DNA of 64,000 nucleotides from Sipunculus nudus (lineage: Eukaryota; Annelida; Sipuncula; Golfingiida; Sipunculidae). A model generated the notes under the pieces. That model was not told the DNA's origin. It ran no database searches and worked only from the letters and a program-made list of their open reading frames with translations. Where the stretch lies: NCBI GenBank assembly GCA_026874595.1, contig CM049322.1, forward strand, positions 36,940,340 to 37,004,339, written 5' to 3'. The position numbers were made by a program, and so were the translations under genes. Of the stretch, positions 12,572-24,077 are shown piece after piece. Numbering within the stretch: the stretch's first letter is position 1; each line of letters begins with the position of its first letter.

Positions 12572-12597
12572 CCGGTCTTGACTTTCAGACCTGTACT
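12060..12597. repeat. compound satellite: seven 30-bp units separated by (TA)n
   Basis: Units with the core CCGGTCTTGACTTTCAGAC start at 12106, 12174, 12250, 12318, 12398, 12478 and 12568. The first six are essentially identical and the seventh is diverged at its end. Between them lie TA tracts of about 38 to 60 bp. Unit-to-unit spacing is 68, 76, 68, 80, 80 and 90 bp. The unit contains a short inverted repeat, GGTCT/AGACC. Confidence 0.95.
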
Positions 12598-12624
12598 ATA
12601 CTCCAAGACCATATTTATATATAT

Positions 12625-12629
12625 GTGTG

Positions 12630-12678
<49 letters not shown>

Positions 12679-13357
12679 AATACTTATAAAAGGAATTCGC
12701 TTCGCCTTGACACTATGACACTTTATGCTATACCTCATTTTAAAGGTTATTATTCTGCCGGTGACATGGCCGCTATGACAATCAATAATTTTTCATGTAC
12801 ACACAATTTTTAGTGATATTCCCTGCTTTCCACATTGCGGGGAGAGTACCACGTAACGAAAGCAGCCGAACTTCCTTCCGCAAATGCCGGAATGCGACCT
12901 TGTCGTCATACACAAAAATCCCTCAAGCGCGGGATTAAGCGGCTTAAATTATGGTCTATTATGCATGTGAATAACCCTACTTTCTTGCAGTGAGGGATTT
13001 AAGCATGTTTTTCACTGACCCATGTGCGTGGTCAGTAAATGACTCTCGCTTTATGAAAAGGAGGGGTTCAACCAAGGGGGATTAATGACAAAACCTTATG
13101 AAAGGTCTACATTTCCGGAACAGGGGTGAGGATAGGTGGAGGCGGGGTTTCCAGGATTAAAGAACGGTTGCGTCTTCATTTGGGTCCGCTTCTGCTACTA
13201 ACGAGGTATGCATGTTTCCGTGTTTTTCTTCAGAAAAAGTTTCCTTGCCTTAAAACGTACATTTAATTGAATTTAATAAAAAAAGAGGCAACATTCCTCA
13301 TCTTAATTCATCTCCCCAACCCCTATAAAAGGCCCGGTATACCGTGTTTATCAGTTA

Positions 13358-13396
<39 letters not shown>

Positions 13397-13401
13397 TTTA
13401 T

Positions 13402-13466
<65 letters not shown>
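12625..13466 (+). repeat. dispersed repeat family C, copy 1, (TA)n at both ends
   Basis: A unique core of about 680 bp (12676-13358) is bounded by (TA)n on both sides. It starts CTAATACTTATAAAAGGAAT and ends TCCCCAACCCC..CCCGGTATACCG..CTATCAG. Ordered homologous blocks recur at 25664-26830, also between TA tracts. No terminal inverted repeats or coding capacity are visible. Its association with microsatellites resembles Helitron-derived or microsatellite-initiating elements of bivalves, but that assignment is inference. Confidence 0.65.
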
Positions 13467-13467
<1 letters not shown>

Positions 13468-14335
13468 AGAGAGAGAGAGTTAACTGAGATGAAAAAACCG
13501 AGATAGTTAAAAATCTTAATCTGAACCATGTATATCTTCAGGATTCCATTTCAGTATATGGGACTAAGGAACAGGGTTGTTGCACGTGCTTCCTCTAATT
13601 TGTATCCTGTATTTTAACCAGGTCCGGTAATTACTTGCATGCATCCATTTTGCGGACTACAAAAGGCGCACTCGTTTGCAAGTAAAACTTAGCCGTTCGG
13701 CACGGATTTCCCATGAGACCTGCAGAGCGCTCACCATGAGTGCATGCGTGCATGGGAGCCGTCCGTGAAATATCTCACTGCTCCACTTGTATCAGTTGTA
13801 TCATTATATTTCATCACAATTTTCCCCATGCAGACCCTGTAGCGTCTCTATGATAAACAGAGTCAGTTTCCTGCCTTCAAATATACCTAGCGCACTTGGC
13901 TAATGTTCATGTTCGGTACACAAACCCGATTGGGCCTAAACTGATTAACAGAAACTGGTGCTACTCTTATTATATTACTCTTATATATGCTGCTAATTTC
14001 TTTCCCTTCTTGTGTATAGGAAAATCATGCACCATTGGCCCAAACATATGGGACTGAAAGTATATTTTTAACATAAAAACCAGGGGTTAATCCACGTGAA
14101 TATATACGTATAGCACCCGACCAGCGCAGACGTATGACATCTTAATATACCCCAAAACGTGATAGGTTTTGCTTATGTTCCATAAATTTATTCTTTGTTT
14201 GCCCTGCGGTGAGAAACAAGTGTGTTCGTTATATGGCTCACAAGCATAACCAACTTTAGTTATTGTTATAGTTGACACCAATGCCTGCATGTTACTGTTC
14301 TGTAATAGCTAAAAACATGTAGATCTGTGGAATAT
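13467..14335. other. unassigned intergenic DNA
   Basis: No supported gene. Begins next to a short (GA)n tract. Confidence 0.5.
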
Positions 14336-14520
14336 TGGTGTCCGGTGGAAATAGGGACGGAGGAACAAAGGGACCGGGAAACATAGGAAATGGGGAACAT
14401 AGGGACCGGGAAACATATAGGGAACGAGTAACACATGTCAGGTACCGGGAACATATATAGTGACCGGGAAACATAGGCAACGGGACACATAGGGAAAGGA
14501 AAATATATATAGGGACCGGG

Positions 14521-14589
<69 letters not shown>

Positions 14590-14822
14590 TACCGGGGAGC
14601 ACTGGTATATACTTGAAAACATATATAGGGAACTGGAACTTATGAAACAAGGAATATAGGGACTGGGAAACATAGGTAACGGGGAAAATATAGGTATACT
14701 GGGAAAACTTCGAAATGGAAACATATAGGTATCGGGAACATATAGGGAAAGGGGAACTTAGAGGGACCGGGGAACATATATACAGGATATAGGGAACGAG
14801 GAACTTAGGTATACCGAAGAAC
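14336..14822. repeat. minisatellite of GGGACCGGGAAACATA-type units
   Basis: Degenerate units GGGAACATATAGGGACCGGG and shorter variants run through the whole stretch, interrupted at 14522-14587 by (TA)n. Minus-strand open frames up to about 150 codons, rich in F-P-V-P-Y, arise from the array and are not called as genes. Confidence 0.85.
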
Positions 14823-15078
14823 ATAAGGCTGACCCCATTTCTACCAAGGATTGAAAGTAAGCGATTATTCTTTTATTATATACTTTTATATTTACACGCA
14901 CACTTCGGGAAAAAGGAATCTTAAGAGACACATTCGTGACAAGACCGAACATTTATATTTCGCGACCGTCTGGTTTAATTAATCTGGCGTCTTATATCTT
15001 GCGACCGTCTGGATTAACTCATTTGGCGTCTTAAATTTTCTTTATTTTTGGTGTCTTAAATTATATATATTTTTTCAG

Positions 15079-15081
<3 letters not shown>

Positions 15082-15132
<51 letters not shown>

Positions 15133-15146
15133 TAGATAGATATATA
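15082..15146. repeat. (TA)n(GATA)n microsatellite
   Basis: About 25 TA units followed by three to four GATA units. Confidence 0.9.
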
Positions 15147-16260
15147 CTTTTGGTATGTGACCAATAATCATGCATGACTATCATCAATGGGACTAAAACG
15201 TAAAAATTTCACAGGTTTCTAAGACAGCTGAATTTCTTAAACAGTTTGCAAGTCATGATTTTGGTTCGAGTTAATTAGACCTGCAGTTTGGGCCTTCATT
15301 GAAGTAGCGTGCTTTTAGCAATTGATCTGTCCGATTATTCAACTTTTTCTACATATCATTGCATGCCAAACCCCAGGTGGAACACTCAGACTATAGCGAA
15401 GTGAAGTGAATATCCCTGAGGGCCCGTCATCAGATACTTTTATACGGGCAGTCCGTGCTCAGTTGGGCGTGACCACGATTTAGCATACACACGACAAACA
15501 TTGAGCCAGGTACCCTCATACGGACGTGTAGACAGTGCTCAACTGTTCGCCTAAATGTTGTTCTCTCTCTTTGCGTGGGAACTTTATCATGGGGCCATTG
15601 GATCAACGTTGGATTTCAACCTATTCCTTTGTCCGTGTGTGTCGTGGGTACATGTGGTCAGCAGAAGCACGCGGCAGCTATAAAAGGTAAGGAATGGTGG
15701 AAATTATGAATGAGATACGTTTTGCTAGCGATTATAGATTTCCTCCTACATGTTCGATTTTTTCAACAGACAGTATATGATTGTCATAATAATAAGGGAG
15801 AGGACAGTAGACTATAAAATAAATAGAGCTATGGTGAATGTCAGAGGTGCAAAGGTAGAAATCAGGGAATGAGTTGATGTGTATAAGATCACCATTGGAC
15901 AGGTAACGTAGGACAGATCCTATATTCGGGTCTCGTTGTTTTCTCAACTCGCACGCTTACATACACTCTCTCTTAAACACATTGACAGTTCCTCTCTCTC
16001 TCTGTCTCTGTCTCTCACACACACACCCACACAATGTCATGCACTCACACTCGCACACACGGTTTGCTGTCATGTCCTCATGTCACACACGTCATGTTTA
16101 CCTGTCGCTTCCTTCGACACAAGCGGCAGTCAGGCCCTCCCTGTTCAATATAAATGCCTAATGAGTCGTATGTTAACGGCTACTATGACACAAGCACGGA
16201 TGGTTCCTCCCTTTCTGTCATACAATTGCACACACGGTCTCTGTCTGTAGATATTTATAC
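15147..16260. other. unassigned intergenic DNA with CT/CA simple repeats
   Basis: No supported gene. (CT)n and (CA)n-rich sequence lies at about 15971-16065. Confidence 0.5.
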
Positions 16261-16418
16261 ACCCATATATATATATATATATAAATATATATATATAAAT
16301 TTATATAAATAGTTAGATTAAAAAAATGATATTTTTAAGTGTTAAACTAATAAAAGGAGCTGTAATATATACAGTTTAGGACTTAAACACACCTGTGTTC
16401 GACAGCCAGAACACAATG

Positions 16419-16460
<42 letters not shown>

Positions 16461-16487
16461 GTACATACATATACGTACATGCATATA
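16261..16487. repeat. (TA)n tracts
   Basis: TA-rich tracts at about 16264-16310 and 16425-16461, the second ending in TACGTACATACATA-type repeats. Confidence 0.85.
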
Positions 16488-17939
16488 TACATACAGAGGG
16501 GCAGACTACCTTGAATAAACATGATGTATCTGTATTCTGCAATCACTGACTATGATTTTTCCTGGCACAGCTGCCGTAAAATTCTCATAGCTTTTCTCGG
16601 CGCACCTTATTAGCATGCAACCTCAGCATCCATAACCGACAATGATAAGCAGCACCATGGAGGTCATTCATTCAATACCTTTTTGTTTAGTCATCAAAAA
16701 TGAACAAGCCAAATATTTCAGTCTTTCTTACCAGCTTTTACTCACTCTAATGGTCTTATATGTCATCATAAAATTGTTGCTGAAAATAAATATTAATCAG
16801 TCCGGATTGCTTCAAGAACTTCGAGACATACACCAATTTTGTTCAAAGACACCCACAGTTATACAGATGCCTCGAAGGGCGGATATAGGATTAAGAAAAA
16901 AAATGGGGGGGGGGGGCAGTGGGGGAGGGTAAGCGAGGGATTTTCCTGTCACATATATAAGTTGTAGTGCAAAAACATTTTGAAAATATAAGCTGTATAA
17001 TTACTGGGTAGTTTCATTTGCATAATGATGTGAAACCGGACTCTTTTTTTATTAATATGAATATTATCAGTTATGTTCACATATACTAGTAGCTGTTAGT
17101 TGTATTATAATCCAGTTTCCTTTAAATTTGTAGCACATCTTGTATGTACAAGATGCTAATTGCCTTGAACGTATCTAATTTATATCATGTACCAGTTAAC
17201 TATCAACTAGATATCAATATTTATTAAACTGCACGCCCGCTCGGCGAGGGGCATGCATGGGTTGCATGTCTTAAACTATATCAGGAGAAATGCGCCACTG
17301 TTTATCTTTATTATACAATATTTACAAATCATATGAAGTCTGGGCCTGTTTGGCACAATTGTAAATATAATTTCTGATATTAAACTTGTTTACCTGAGAA
17401 TTTATTGTTTCTACATGCAGTTACACAAGGCCAAGAAAATCAGGGCTTGAAAAAGAAAATCACAACCTCATCCCGAATGCAGTGAAGCCAAAATTACCGC
17501 TCCAAAAAGTTCCAAACAAGAATTTGGACAACATGATTCAACATAGATTCAAGAATCTTTTGACTGATTCCGTCAATTTTGTTTGAGATTATATTGAACT
17601 TCCATTAAAATAACTACTATATTTCAGCCGTGACCCTTGGTCATGTGAATATATAAGACCACGTGACCCAGCGGCAAGCGTTGGAACCATTTCATTCGTT
17701 GGTTAAGATGGCGCACCAGTATGGTATATATAATACCTTGTCCAATTCCCAGATGACCTTATGTGGAAAACTTTTGGTTTCGAACGGGAGGCGGATCCTC
17801 AACATGGCGGGTGTCAACCCACTCACTTAAGCCAAATACACACGACTTATGAAAACTCACTTCCTTGAAAAGTTTAAAAAAACCCATCAACAGCATTTCT
17901 TGAGATAACCTAAATAGGTATGAACAAACATACAACTTA
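16488..17939. other. unassigned intergenic DNA
   Basis: Nearly 1.5 kb with no supported gene. A 96-codon open frame at 16642-16932 (+) has no recognisable domain and ends in a G-rich simple repeat. Confidence 0.5.
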
Positions 17940-18085
17940 AATCTGTATTCTAATGAATATAAGCCTCTGTTATTCACTACATCGGCCCATATTCCCAGGT
18001 TATTTCGTGCATAAGTGACCGTAAATTTGTGAATGTTTCTTGATGACGTTCCTAAATCCGGGTCATGTTTCGGATCCGCACCAAA
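17940..18085 (-). repeat. dispersed repeat family E, copy 1
   Basis: Blocks CTGCATTCT.ATGAAT, AAGCCT, CGGCCCATA.TCCCAGGTT, GCATAAGTGAC.GTA and TTCTTGA.GAC match 20785-20935 and, for the left part, 34340-34415. A 148-codon minus-strand frame (17759-18205) crosses it. Because part of that frame recurs in copy 2 without extended conservation, it is treated as repeat-derived. Confidence 0.65.
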
Positions 18086-18675
18086 ATCTAATTGTTTCTT
18101 CATTGAGCGAAATGTCCTGAACTTTCTTGAGCTTCTGTTCAGATTGTGCGAGTTAAGTCGTGAACAAACACACACACATACAAATATAAACGGGGATGAG
18201 CGCATACCCTCCTGGCGAAGGCAACGAGAAGAAGAAATAGAGGTATTGACTGTTACATCATTGCAGTGTCAATATACATAAATAGGGTATGCGAATGAAA
18301 ACGTACTCGGCAAAGCCCATGCAACGTACAAGATCAAACCCCTATATTCCAAGCAATATTAAATAAACTCCTATTCAAATATTCAGCTCACGGGGAGTAT
18401 ACAAATTTAATCTCTTGTATCATGTTGAAGGCATGCGGGTATTCAAAATGCGTAACGGTTGAAAAGCTCTTGTCAAACGAGTCCGGGTAGGGGCGTCGGT
18501 CCTGTTTTTCATGATTTCAGTTTGCTCCACCTGACTTTAAAAATGAAGGACTATATAGATCCTCATAGGCCTTATGAAAAATCATGAAATCTAAAATATA
18601 TACTAACGTCATGCGTGTGATCAGAACCGCTTACATGAATGGACATAAACAATTGTTTACTCTGAGACTAATTTT
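18086..18675. other. unassigned intergenic DNA
   Basis: No supported gene. Confidence 0.5.
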
Positions 18676-19142
18676 ATACGCCCGTCCATGATTGGACTTA
18701 TTATGGTATACCAACGCGGTCCGTTAACGTTTAGTTTCACCGCGATAACTTATCAAGGCTTTGATGGATTTTCACGAAACTCTTCATAACTACTTACCAA
18801 TAGAATATAACGCCCGAGTTCAATTATGGGCATTATCCACGAATATTTAATAAGGCCAGAGATCAATAGGGTACTTTGTCGAGTCGCCTCAATAACTTAC
18901 CAGGAACACGATGGGTTTTGATAAAACTCAACAGAAATATTAATCAATATATAATATAATATCTCGCCTAAGTTCGAGATCACCACATGGTGGCATTGTG
19001 ATGACTTACCAATAATCTGATGGATATTAATGAAACTCATTATAAATATTAATCAATACAGTTTCTTAGATTAATTGCATTCACACCCAAATTTACGAAT
19101 AATTAATGAGGTCAGAGGTCACCAGATATGCGACGGGCGTAT
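18676..19142 (+). mobile_element. family B MITE-like element, copy 1, exact 11-bp TIRs
   Basis: The 467-bp element begins ATACGCCCGTC and ends with the exact reverse complement GACGGGCGTAT. The interior consists of about 120-bp degenerate tandem units, each with GATAACTTA (or a variant), TGATGGATTTT and GAAACTC..CATAA. There is no coding capacity. It is a non-autonomous DNA transposon by structure. The target duplication is unclear, so the superfamily is not assigned. Confidence 0.75.
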
Positions 19143-19264
19143 CATTTGCGGTGCTCTCGTTAAGTTTTTCTTGTCATATAACTCGCCCACATATCTGGAT
19201 AAATTAATCACGGTATTCCTGAGCTACAGAGACTAGTAATAAGGCGAGTATATGTAATTAGTTA

Positions 19265-20279
19265 GGGCCCCGCTTGACAAGCGGTGCCCTATAGTGATCA
19301 CCGTGTCGGTCCGTCCTTCCGTCCATCCGTCCTTCCGTACTTCTGTCCTTCCGTCAGTGACACTTTCTTTCGCGCGCGATAACTCTACAACAACATACTG
19401 CAGCTTTCCCAATTTCAAAGGGATGATTGGTACCTATGAGGGATCCAGACCTATCGAAATACAGACTTGTCAGAATTCCAATATGGCCGCCAAAGCCCAA
19501 TCGCCGATTTTCTTTCACGCGCGATAACTCAACAACAACATACTGCAGCTTTCCCAATTTCACAGGGATGAGTAGAACCTATGAGCGCTCCAGACCTGTC
19601 GAATTACAGACTAGTCAGAATTCCAATATGGCCGCCACAGCCCAGTCGCTGATTTTTCTTTCGCGCGTGATAACTCAACAACATACTGCAGCTTTCCCAT
19701 TTTCACAGGGATGATTGGTACATATTAGGGCTCCAGACATATTGAATTTCAGACCTGTCCGAATTCCAATATGGCCACCACAGCCCCATTACTGATTTTC
19801 TTTTGCACGTGATAACTCAACAACAACATACTTCAGTTTTCCCATTTTCACAGGGATGATTGGTACCTATAAGGGCTCCATTTCTATCGAATTGCAGACC
19901 TGTTGAAATATGGCTGCTAGAGCACAATCATTGATTTTCTTTCACACCCGATATCTCAACAAGAACATGCTTGGTCTTTCTCAAATTCACAGAGATCATT
20001 GGTGCCTATATGGGGGCTTTGACCTATTGAAATACAGGCTTGCTCAAATATGGGCAACAGAATATAATCGGTGATTTTCTATTGCATACATTATTTCAGA
20101 CATACTTCTTTTATATTATTTGAACAAGTAAGATTTTTTCCCTCATGCATATGGATAAAAATGGATAAAATGTTTGTCATATTTTTCAACTTTGACCTAA
20201 ACTTTTCACCCATATGTAAACTAGTCTAGCACCACCAGTAAAGCGGGGCTCTCTGAGGACCATTGTCCGACAATATATA
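19265..20279 (+). mobile_element. family A element, copy 1, ~140-bp internal tandem repeats
   Basis: Starts GGGCCCCGCTTG and GCGGTGCCCTATAGTGATCA, then CCGTCC/TTCCGTC repeats. About five units of 138-146 bp follow, marked by GATAACTCAACAACAACAT near 19375, 19517, 19663, 19808 and 19946, each with GGGATGATTGGTACC and CCAATATGGCCGCCA. The end has AAAGCGGGGCTCT..GAGGACCATTGTCCGAC, in which AAGCGGGGC is inverted relative to the start. Copies lie at 28308-29574 and 42523-43490. Open frames in it, such as SVRPSVHPSF types, follow the repeats. Confidence 0.8.
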
Positions 20280-20784
20280 GTTTTATTTATATTTACAGTG
20301 CCATGTCACTGCTAATTAAACCATAAGGTAGAAACAAAGGTTTCAAGAAAAGTAAAATATGCTTAACGATAGATCAGTGCATTAGTTGTTCAGATACTTT
20401 AGTTTTGTATAAAATTACAATACTTGATTTTGATTATTTTTGTGTGTGGTTAATATAGACATTAAATCTGATCTTTGTGCAGTAATTGTGTCACTTTAAA
20501 ATCCTACGCGAAGTGGCTTGAATTCGGCGGGAACGCAGGGGCGTGGCAAAGGGGGTACCGCCTCACCCCAATATTACAGGTTAAACTTACAAGACGGTTA
20601 GAAAATTATTGCATAAAAATAATTAAAAAAAACGTGAAAATATGTCTATTTTCATTACTGCTCACCTTCACTTGTAAAAATGTATACATAGAGATCTATC
20701 TCGAGTATATTACTTCTCAATCTGTCATGAGATAACTAAGATACAGGATATAAGTAACCATGCATCCAAAACTAATGATTAACT
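20280..20784. other. unassigned intergenic DNA
   Basis: No supported gene. Confidence 0.5.
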
Positions 20785-20935
20785 AGAAATCTGCATTCTT
20801 ATGAATGCAAGCCTACGCCAATCACTTATTCGGCCCATACTCCCAGGTTTATTCTTTGCATAAGTGACAGTAGATTTGTGACTGTTCCTTGAGGACATTC
20901 CTGACTTATGTCCCGGTTTTACACACACACACATC
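20785..20935 (-). repeat. dispersed repeat family E, copy 2
   Basis: Same block order as 17940-18085, ending in (CA)n. It lies immediately left of the pogo-like element. Confidence 0.65.
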
Positions 20936-20941
20936 CATATA

Positions 20942-22159
20942 CAGTGGAACCCCACAATTACGACCACCCTGGGGACTGAGCAAAGTGGTCGTAATTTGGG
21001 GGTGGTCGTATTTGTGAAACTCTTACCGTGGTCGCATATAACACGCTGATATTTAATGGGTATCAGAGTTTATCTATTGCATATCTTTAATGTGAATTTT
21101 AACAAAATATTTTACCTAGCGGAGGACCCTTATTATGATTTTTTTGTGTGTGTGTGTAGCTGAACATATTTATTCATGATGAAAATTAATACACACGTAC
21201 ACATACATAGTGACTAATGATGAACAAATAACAACACTAAGGCAATACGATTACAACCTACTAAATGCATATTGAACATAATACGTGGCTGTCATATATT
21301 TAGCCTTCCGCTTGAGTATATATTGCGTGCACTTGAGCTTTCCCGAAGCTAAACTGCTGAGCCATTTGGTGCTGACTGCGCGTGGTGTTGCCGCCTTGAT
21401 TAACGCTACTTTATCCTTCAAGGAGAGCTCTTTCAGAGGCATGGTTGCCTAACAGCAAACAATTTAAATGCAAACTTAACCAGTAGAGAAATAAACTGAC
21501 AACGATCTATCAGAAAAGGCAAATTAATGTAAGGGATTTTCCCCCGATGCAAGCTTTATTTATAAATTTTACTGACTGCTCAATTCTCAGTGTCAGTAAG
21601 GTATGAACACATTTAGGATTAACTAGGTCGTTAATTTTACCAATTAGGATCGAACAATATGTGATGAGTTGAAATATTAAGCCTGCAACCCCACACTTAG
21701 GGTAGCTGTGATAAAGGTGATCACTGAGGGGCAATTAGCATCTGACCCCAGGTCAGACCGGCTCGTTAAGTAATCAGGCCGGTGGTTACCCTCTTTGATC
21801 TATAACCTACACCTCAACGAGTCTCAGCGAAGACACCGAGTCGGGAAGATATGCGGGACCAGATTAACACTCGGGTTAAGAAACCTTGTTACCCGCTTTG
21901 ATATTTCGTTAAGGCGCCTGTGACAAGACGCAGCCATTGACTCGTGACAAATGTTGTTCCAGTACTTCTCGGCGGTGGTCGCATTAGCGGGGTCGCATTA
22001 GCGCTGGGGCCAGGAAATCTGGTCGTAATTCTGAATTCAGGGGTGGTCGTAATTTTGAGTCATTTTTAAACATAAATAAACTAAAAAAAATTCGGGACCA
22101 AGCAAAATGGTCGTAATTGTGGGGTTGCAATTGTGGGATGGTCGCAAGGCGGGGTTCCA

Positions 22160-22162
<3 letters not shown>
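20942..22162 (-). mobile_element. pogo/Tigger-like DNA transposon remnant, 1221 bp
   Basis: The ends are CAGTGGAACCCC and GGGGTTCCACTG, flanked on both sides by TA, which is the target duplication of the Tc1/mariner supergroup. Both subterminal regions carry several GTGGTCGTAATT-type words. A minus-strand open frame at 21251-21442 (63 codons) begins MPLKELSLKDKVALIKAA and continues with ILKRKAKYMTA. This resembles the N-terminal CENP-B/psq-like helix-turn-helix of pogo/Tigger transposases. The DDE catalytic domain is absent, so the copy is non-autonomous. Confidence 0.75.
21251..21442 (-). pseudogene. pogo/Tigger transposase N-terminal HTH fragment
   Basis: Sixty-three codons lie within the TIR-bounded element. 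The LSLKDKVALIK segment fits the first helix of the CENP-B N-terminal DNA-binding fold, and ILKRKAKYMT fits the end of the recognition-helix region. No D-D-D/E domain follows, so it is a relic. The family assignment is by motif recall and is moderate in certainty. Confidence 0.55.

Positions 22163-22206
<44 letters not shown>
22163..22206. repeat. (TA)n microsatellite
   Basis: About 22 TA units abutting the right TIR of the pogo-like element. The TA target site lies in or seeded this tract. Confidence 0.9.
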
Positions 22207-22210
<4 letters not shown>

Positions 22211-22689
22211 AGTGAAGGTAAAGAATTACCCCCCCCCCCTTTTCCTCCGGTATTATATTTATAAGCTTCCCTAAAGGTAAATAGTATAGAGGGTTTTCCG
22301 TGATTAAGACACGTCTTATCTGTGTGGAGATTTATGGCGTAGCGGCGCTGGTTAGTAAGATTAAAGGTCATTTCGTAAAAAGTTGTTTTGCTGGAAGCCG
22401 AGAATATTTCTCTTTCCTTCGACGCAGAAGGTAGTCCGTTTCTCGCATGCTGTTGAATGTATACGCGCTGGTTGAAACCGTGTTACGTTATAATATTCAT
22501 GAGATCTTATATTTCGATTCAATATTGTGGGCACCACAAAATTGTCTGTTTTATTTGCACAGCTGTGGTATAGGGCAATGGGGCGTCACAGGACGAGGGC
22601 AACCTCTTCGTGATAGTGGACGTGGGCAAGCATATTACCTCTTTTTATCCTGAGGGTATCTTTTTTCTTTATTAAAACTGGCTTCTGAA

Positions 22690-23035
22690 GTCCAGGGGCA
22701 GAACACTGGGCTCAAAACTGACAGATCATGAGTTCGAAGCGATAAGATTCCCCCACCGAGACTGGGTGCTCTGCAGGCGTAATGGGGAGACTGGGCCAAA
22801 GAGTCGTGTTTCACTCACAAATGTGCCAAAGAGTTGTGTTTCACTCACAAATGAGTGCCCCTTTCGATGGCATCCTCGGTGTTATGACCCAGTAATCGGG
22901 ATGAAACTCATACAGGACCCACAGGAGTGGTATACACCGGGCCCGGTTGATGTCAGGATGATCGCGTGTGAGCTCATGTCACTTTGCCCGAAACCTGAAT
23001 GGAATTCTGCAGGTGTACACAGTACTTAGTTAAAG
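22690..23035 (+). repeat. tRNA-headed SINE candidate
   Basis: The head (22692-22740) reads GGGGCAGAACACTGGGCTC, then ATCATGAGTTCGAAGC. This resembles the A-box to B-box region of a tRNA-like RNA polymerase III promoter. A body of about 290 bp follows, part of which (GGACCCAC, then CGCGTGTGAGCT.ATG, about 22915-22982) recurs at 24078-24138. There is no clear A-rich tail or target duplication. An 87-codon open frame inside has no domain. Confidence 0.45.
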
Positions 23036-24077
23036 CAAGCATTAAAAACACCTCCGCAAAAAAAACAAAATCTCCAGTTGGTGTCCGATGTAATTTTGTG
23101 TTTATTTTCTCAGATGTAATTATCATCACTTATTTCACAGTATAGTGCGTAAGGGATTAATACCTTATATAAGGTAAACATATCTTCCTATCCACAACAA
23201 ACATTTATATTTGAGTACGTAGTTTTCTCTTACATAAAGGTCCAAGTGACATGGCGTCTGCCAAGTGTGGTCAAAATCACTCATAGTTGCAACTTTGAGA
23301 AAAATTAGTGTCACCAAACACGCTCTCGGCAGCTTTGAATATCAGTACTTTGTGCACGTGACCTTGAGATTTCTTGATGAGAATGGTATGAAATGTTGTC
23401 AGTTGTAATGCTGCTTCTCAAACATTGCTTTTGTTGTATTTCTTAAAGGACAAGCACTCCATCCAGCTTTCTTTGAGGAGGAAATTCCTTGATAGGTCCC
23501 CAGAGGCTGGGGTGATTAGTGATACTACATTATTATATAATCTGACCACCCCTGCTGCTGTTGAGGACTGTCCAGCCCAGTACCAAGCACGCTGGTGTAA
23601 TGCTGCTTCTGTGTGCCAGCTGACCAGTGCATCTGGACAGGGCTGTGTCACTGCTTATGAGTATGTAGTACTCGGTGGTTAAAGCTGGCCAGCCAAACTG
23701 TGTGTGCATTGGGGCTTACGGGCCAGTGGTCCGTCCCTGACCAACTGATGTTACCGAACTGGGCAGGGTAATATGGCTTTTGACTTATGTCCCATGCACT
23801 CACTCTATCTGTTTATGTTTATCTGTCCTTTTTTTTATTTGGCTCTTTTTAAAAAACACAACGAAACACTATGCTGAGTATATTATACTCCTTTTGACTT
23901 ATATTCAATACACTTACTCTATTCGTATATGTATATCTCTTATTTGTTTTACAGTTAGAAAAGTGAAATAAATTTCATCCTACGTAGGCCTAATGAAGCG
24001 TTACCCCCAATTCTGTATTTTAACGTATTTCTGGCACAGATCTGCCAATATATTAAAAGAAAACACATCTTGCCAGT
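23036..24077. other. unassigned intergenic DNA
   Basis: No confirmed gene. An 85-codon frame at 23425-23682 (+) contains a cysteine-bearing segment (CPAQYQARWCNAASVCQL) with a long antisense frame opposite. A tRNA A-box-like string is readable on the minus strand near 23445-23465. It could be a pseudogene fragment or another SINE and is left unassigned. Confidence 0.4.

Noticed and set aside
12106-12597. CRISPR-like look: seven identical 30-bp repeats with spacers
   Set aside because: The spacers are all (TA)n, not unique sequences, and the context is an animal genome. It is a compound satellite.
14266-14824. 152- and 128-codon minus-strand frames rich in Phe, Pro, Tyr and Ile
   Set aside because: They translate the GGGAACATATAGGG minisatellite and the (TA)n in its middle.
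17759-18205. 148-codon minus-strand frame
   Set aside because: Its middle is dispersed repeat E. The related copy at 20785 breaks the frame and no domain is recognisable.
19294-19714. Open frames with SVRPSVHPSF and FTRDNSTTTYCSFPNF
   Set aside because: They recur with the 140-bp units of family A elements on both strands, so they are repeat by-products.
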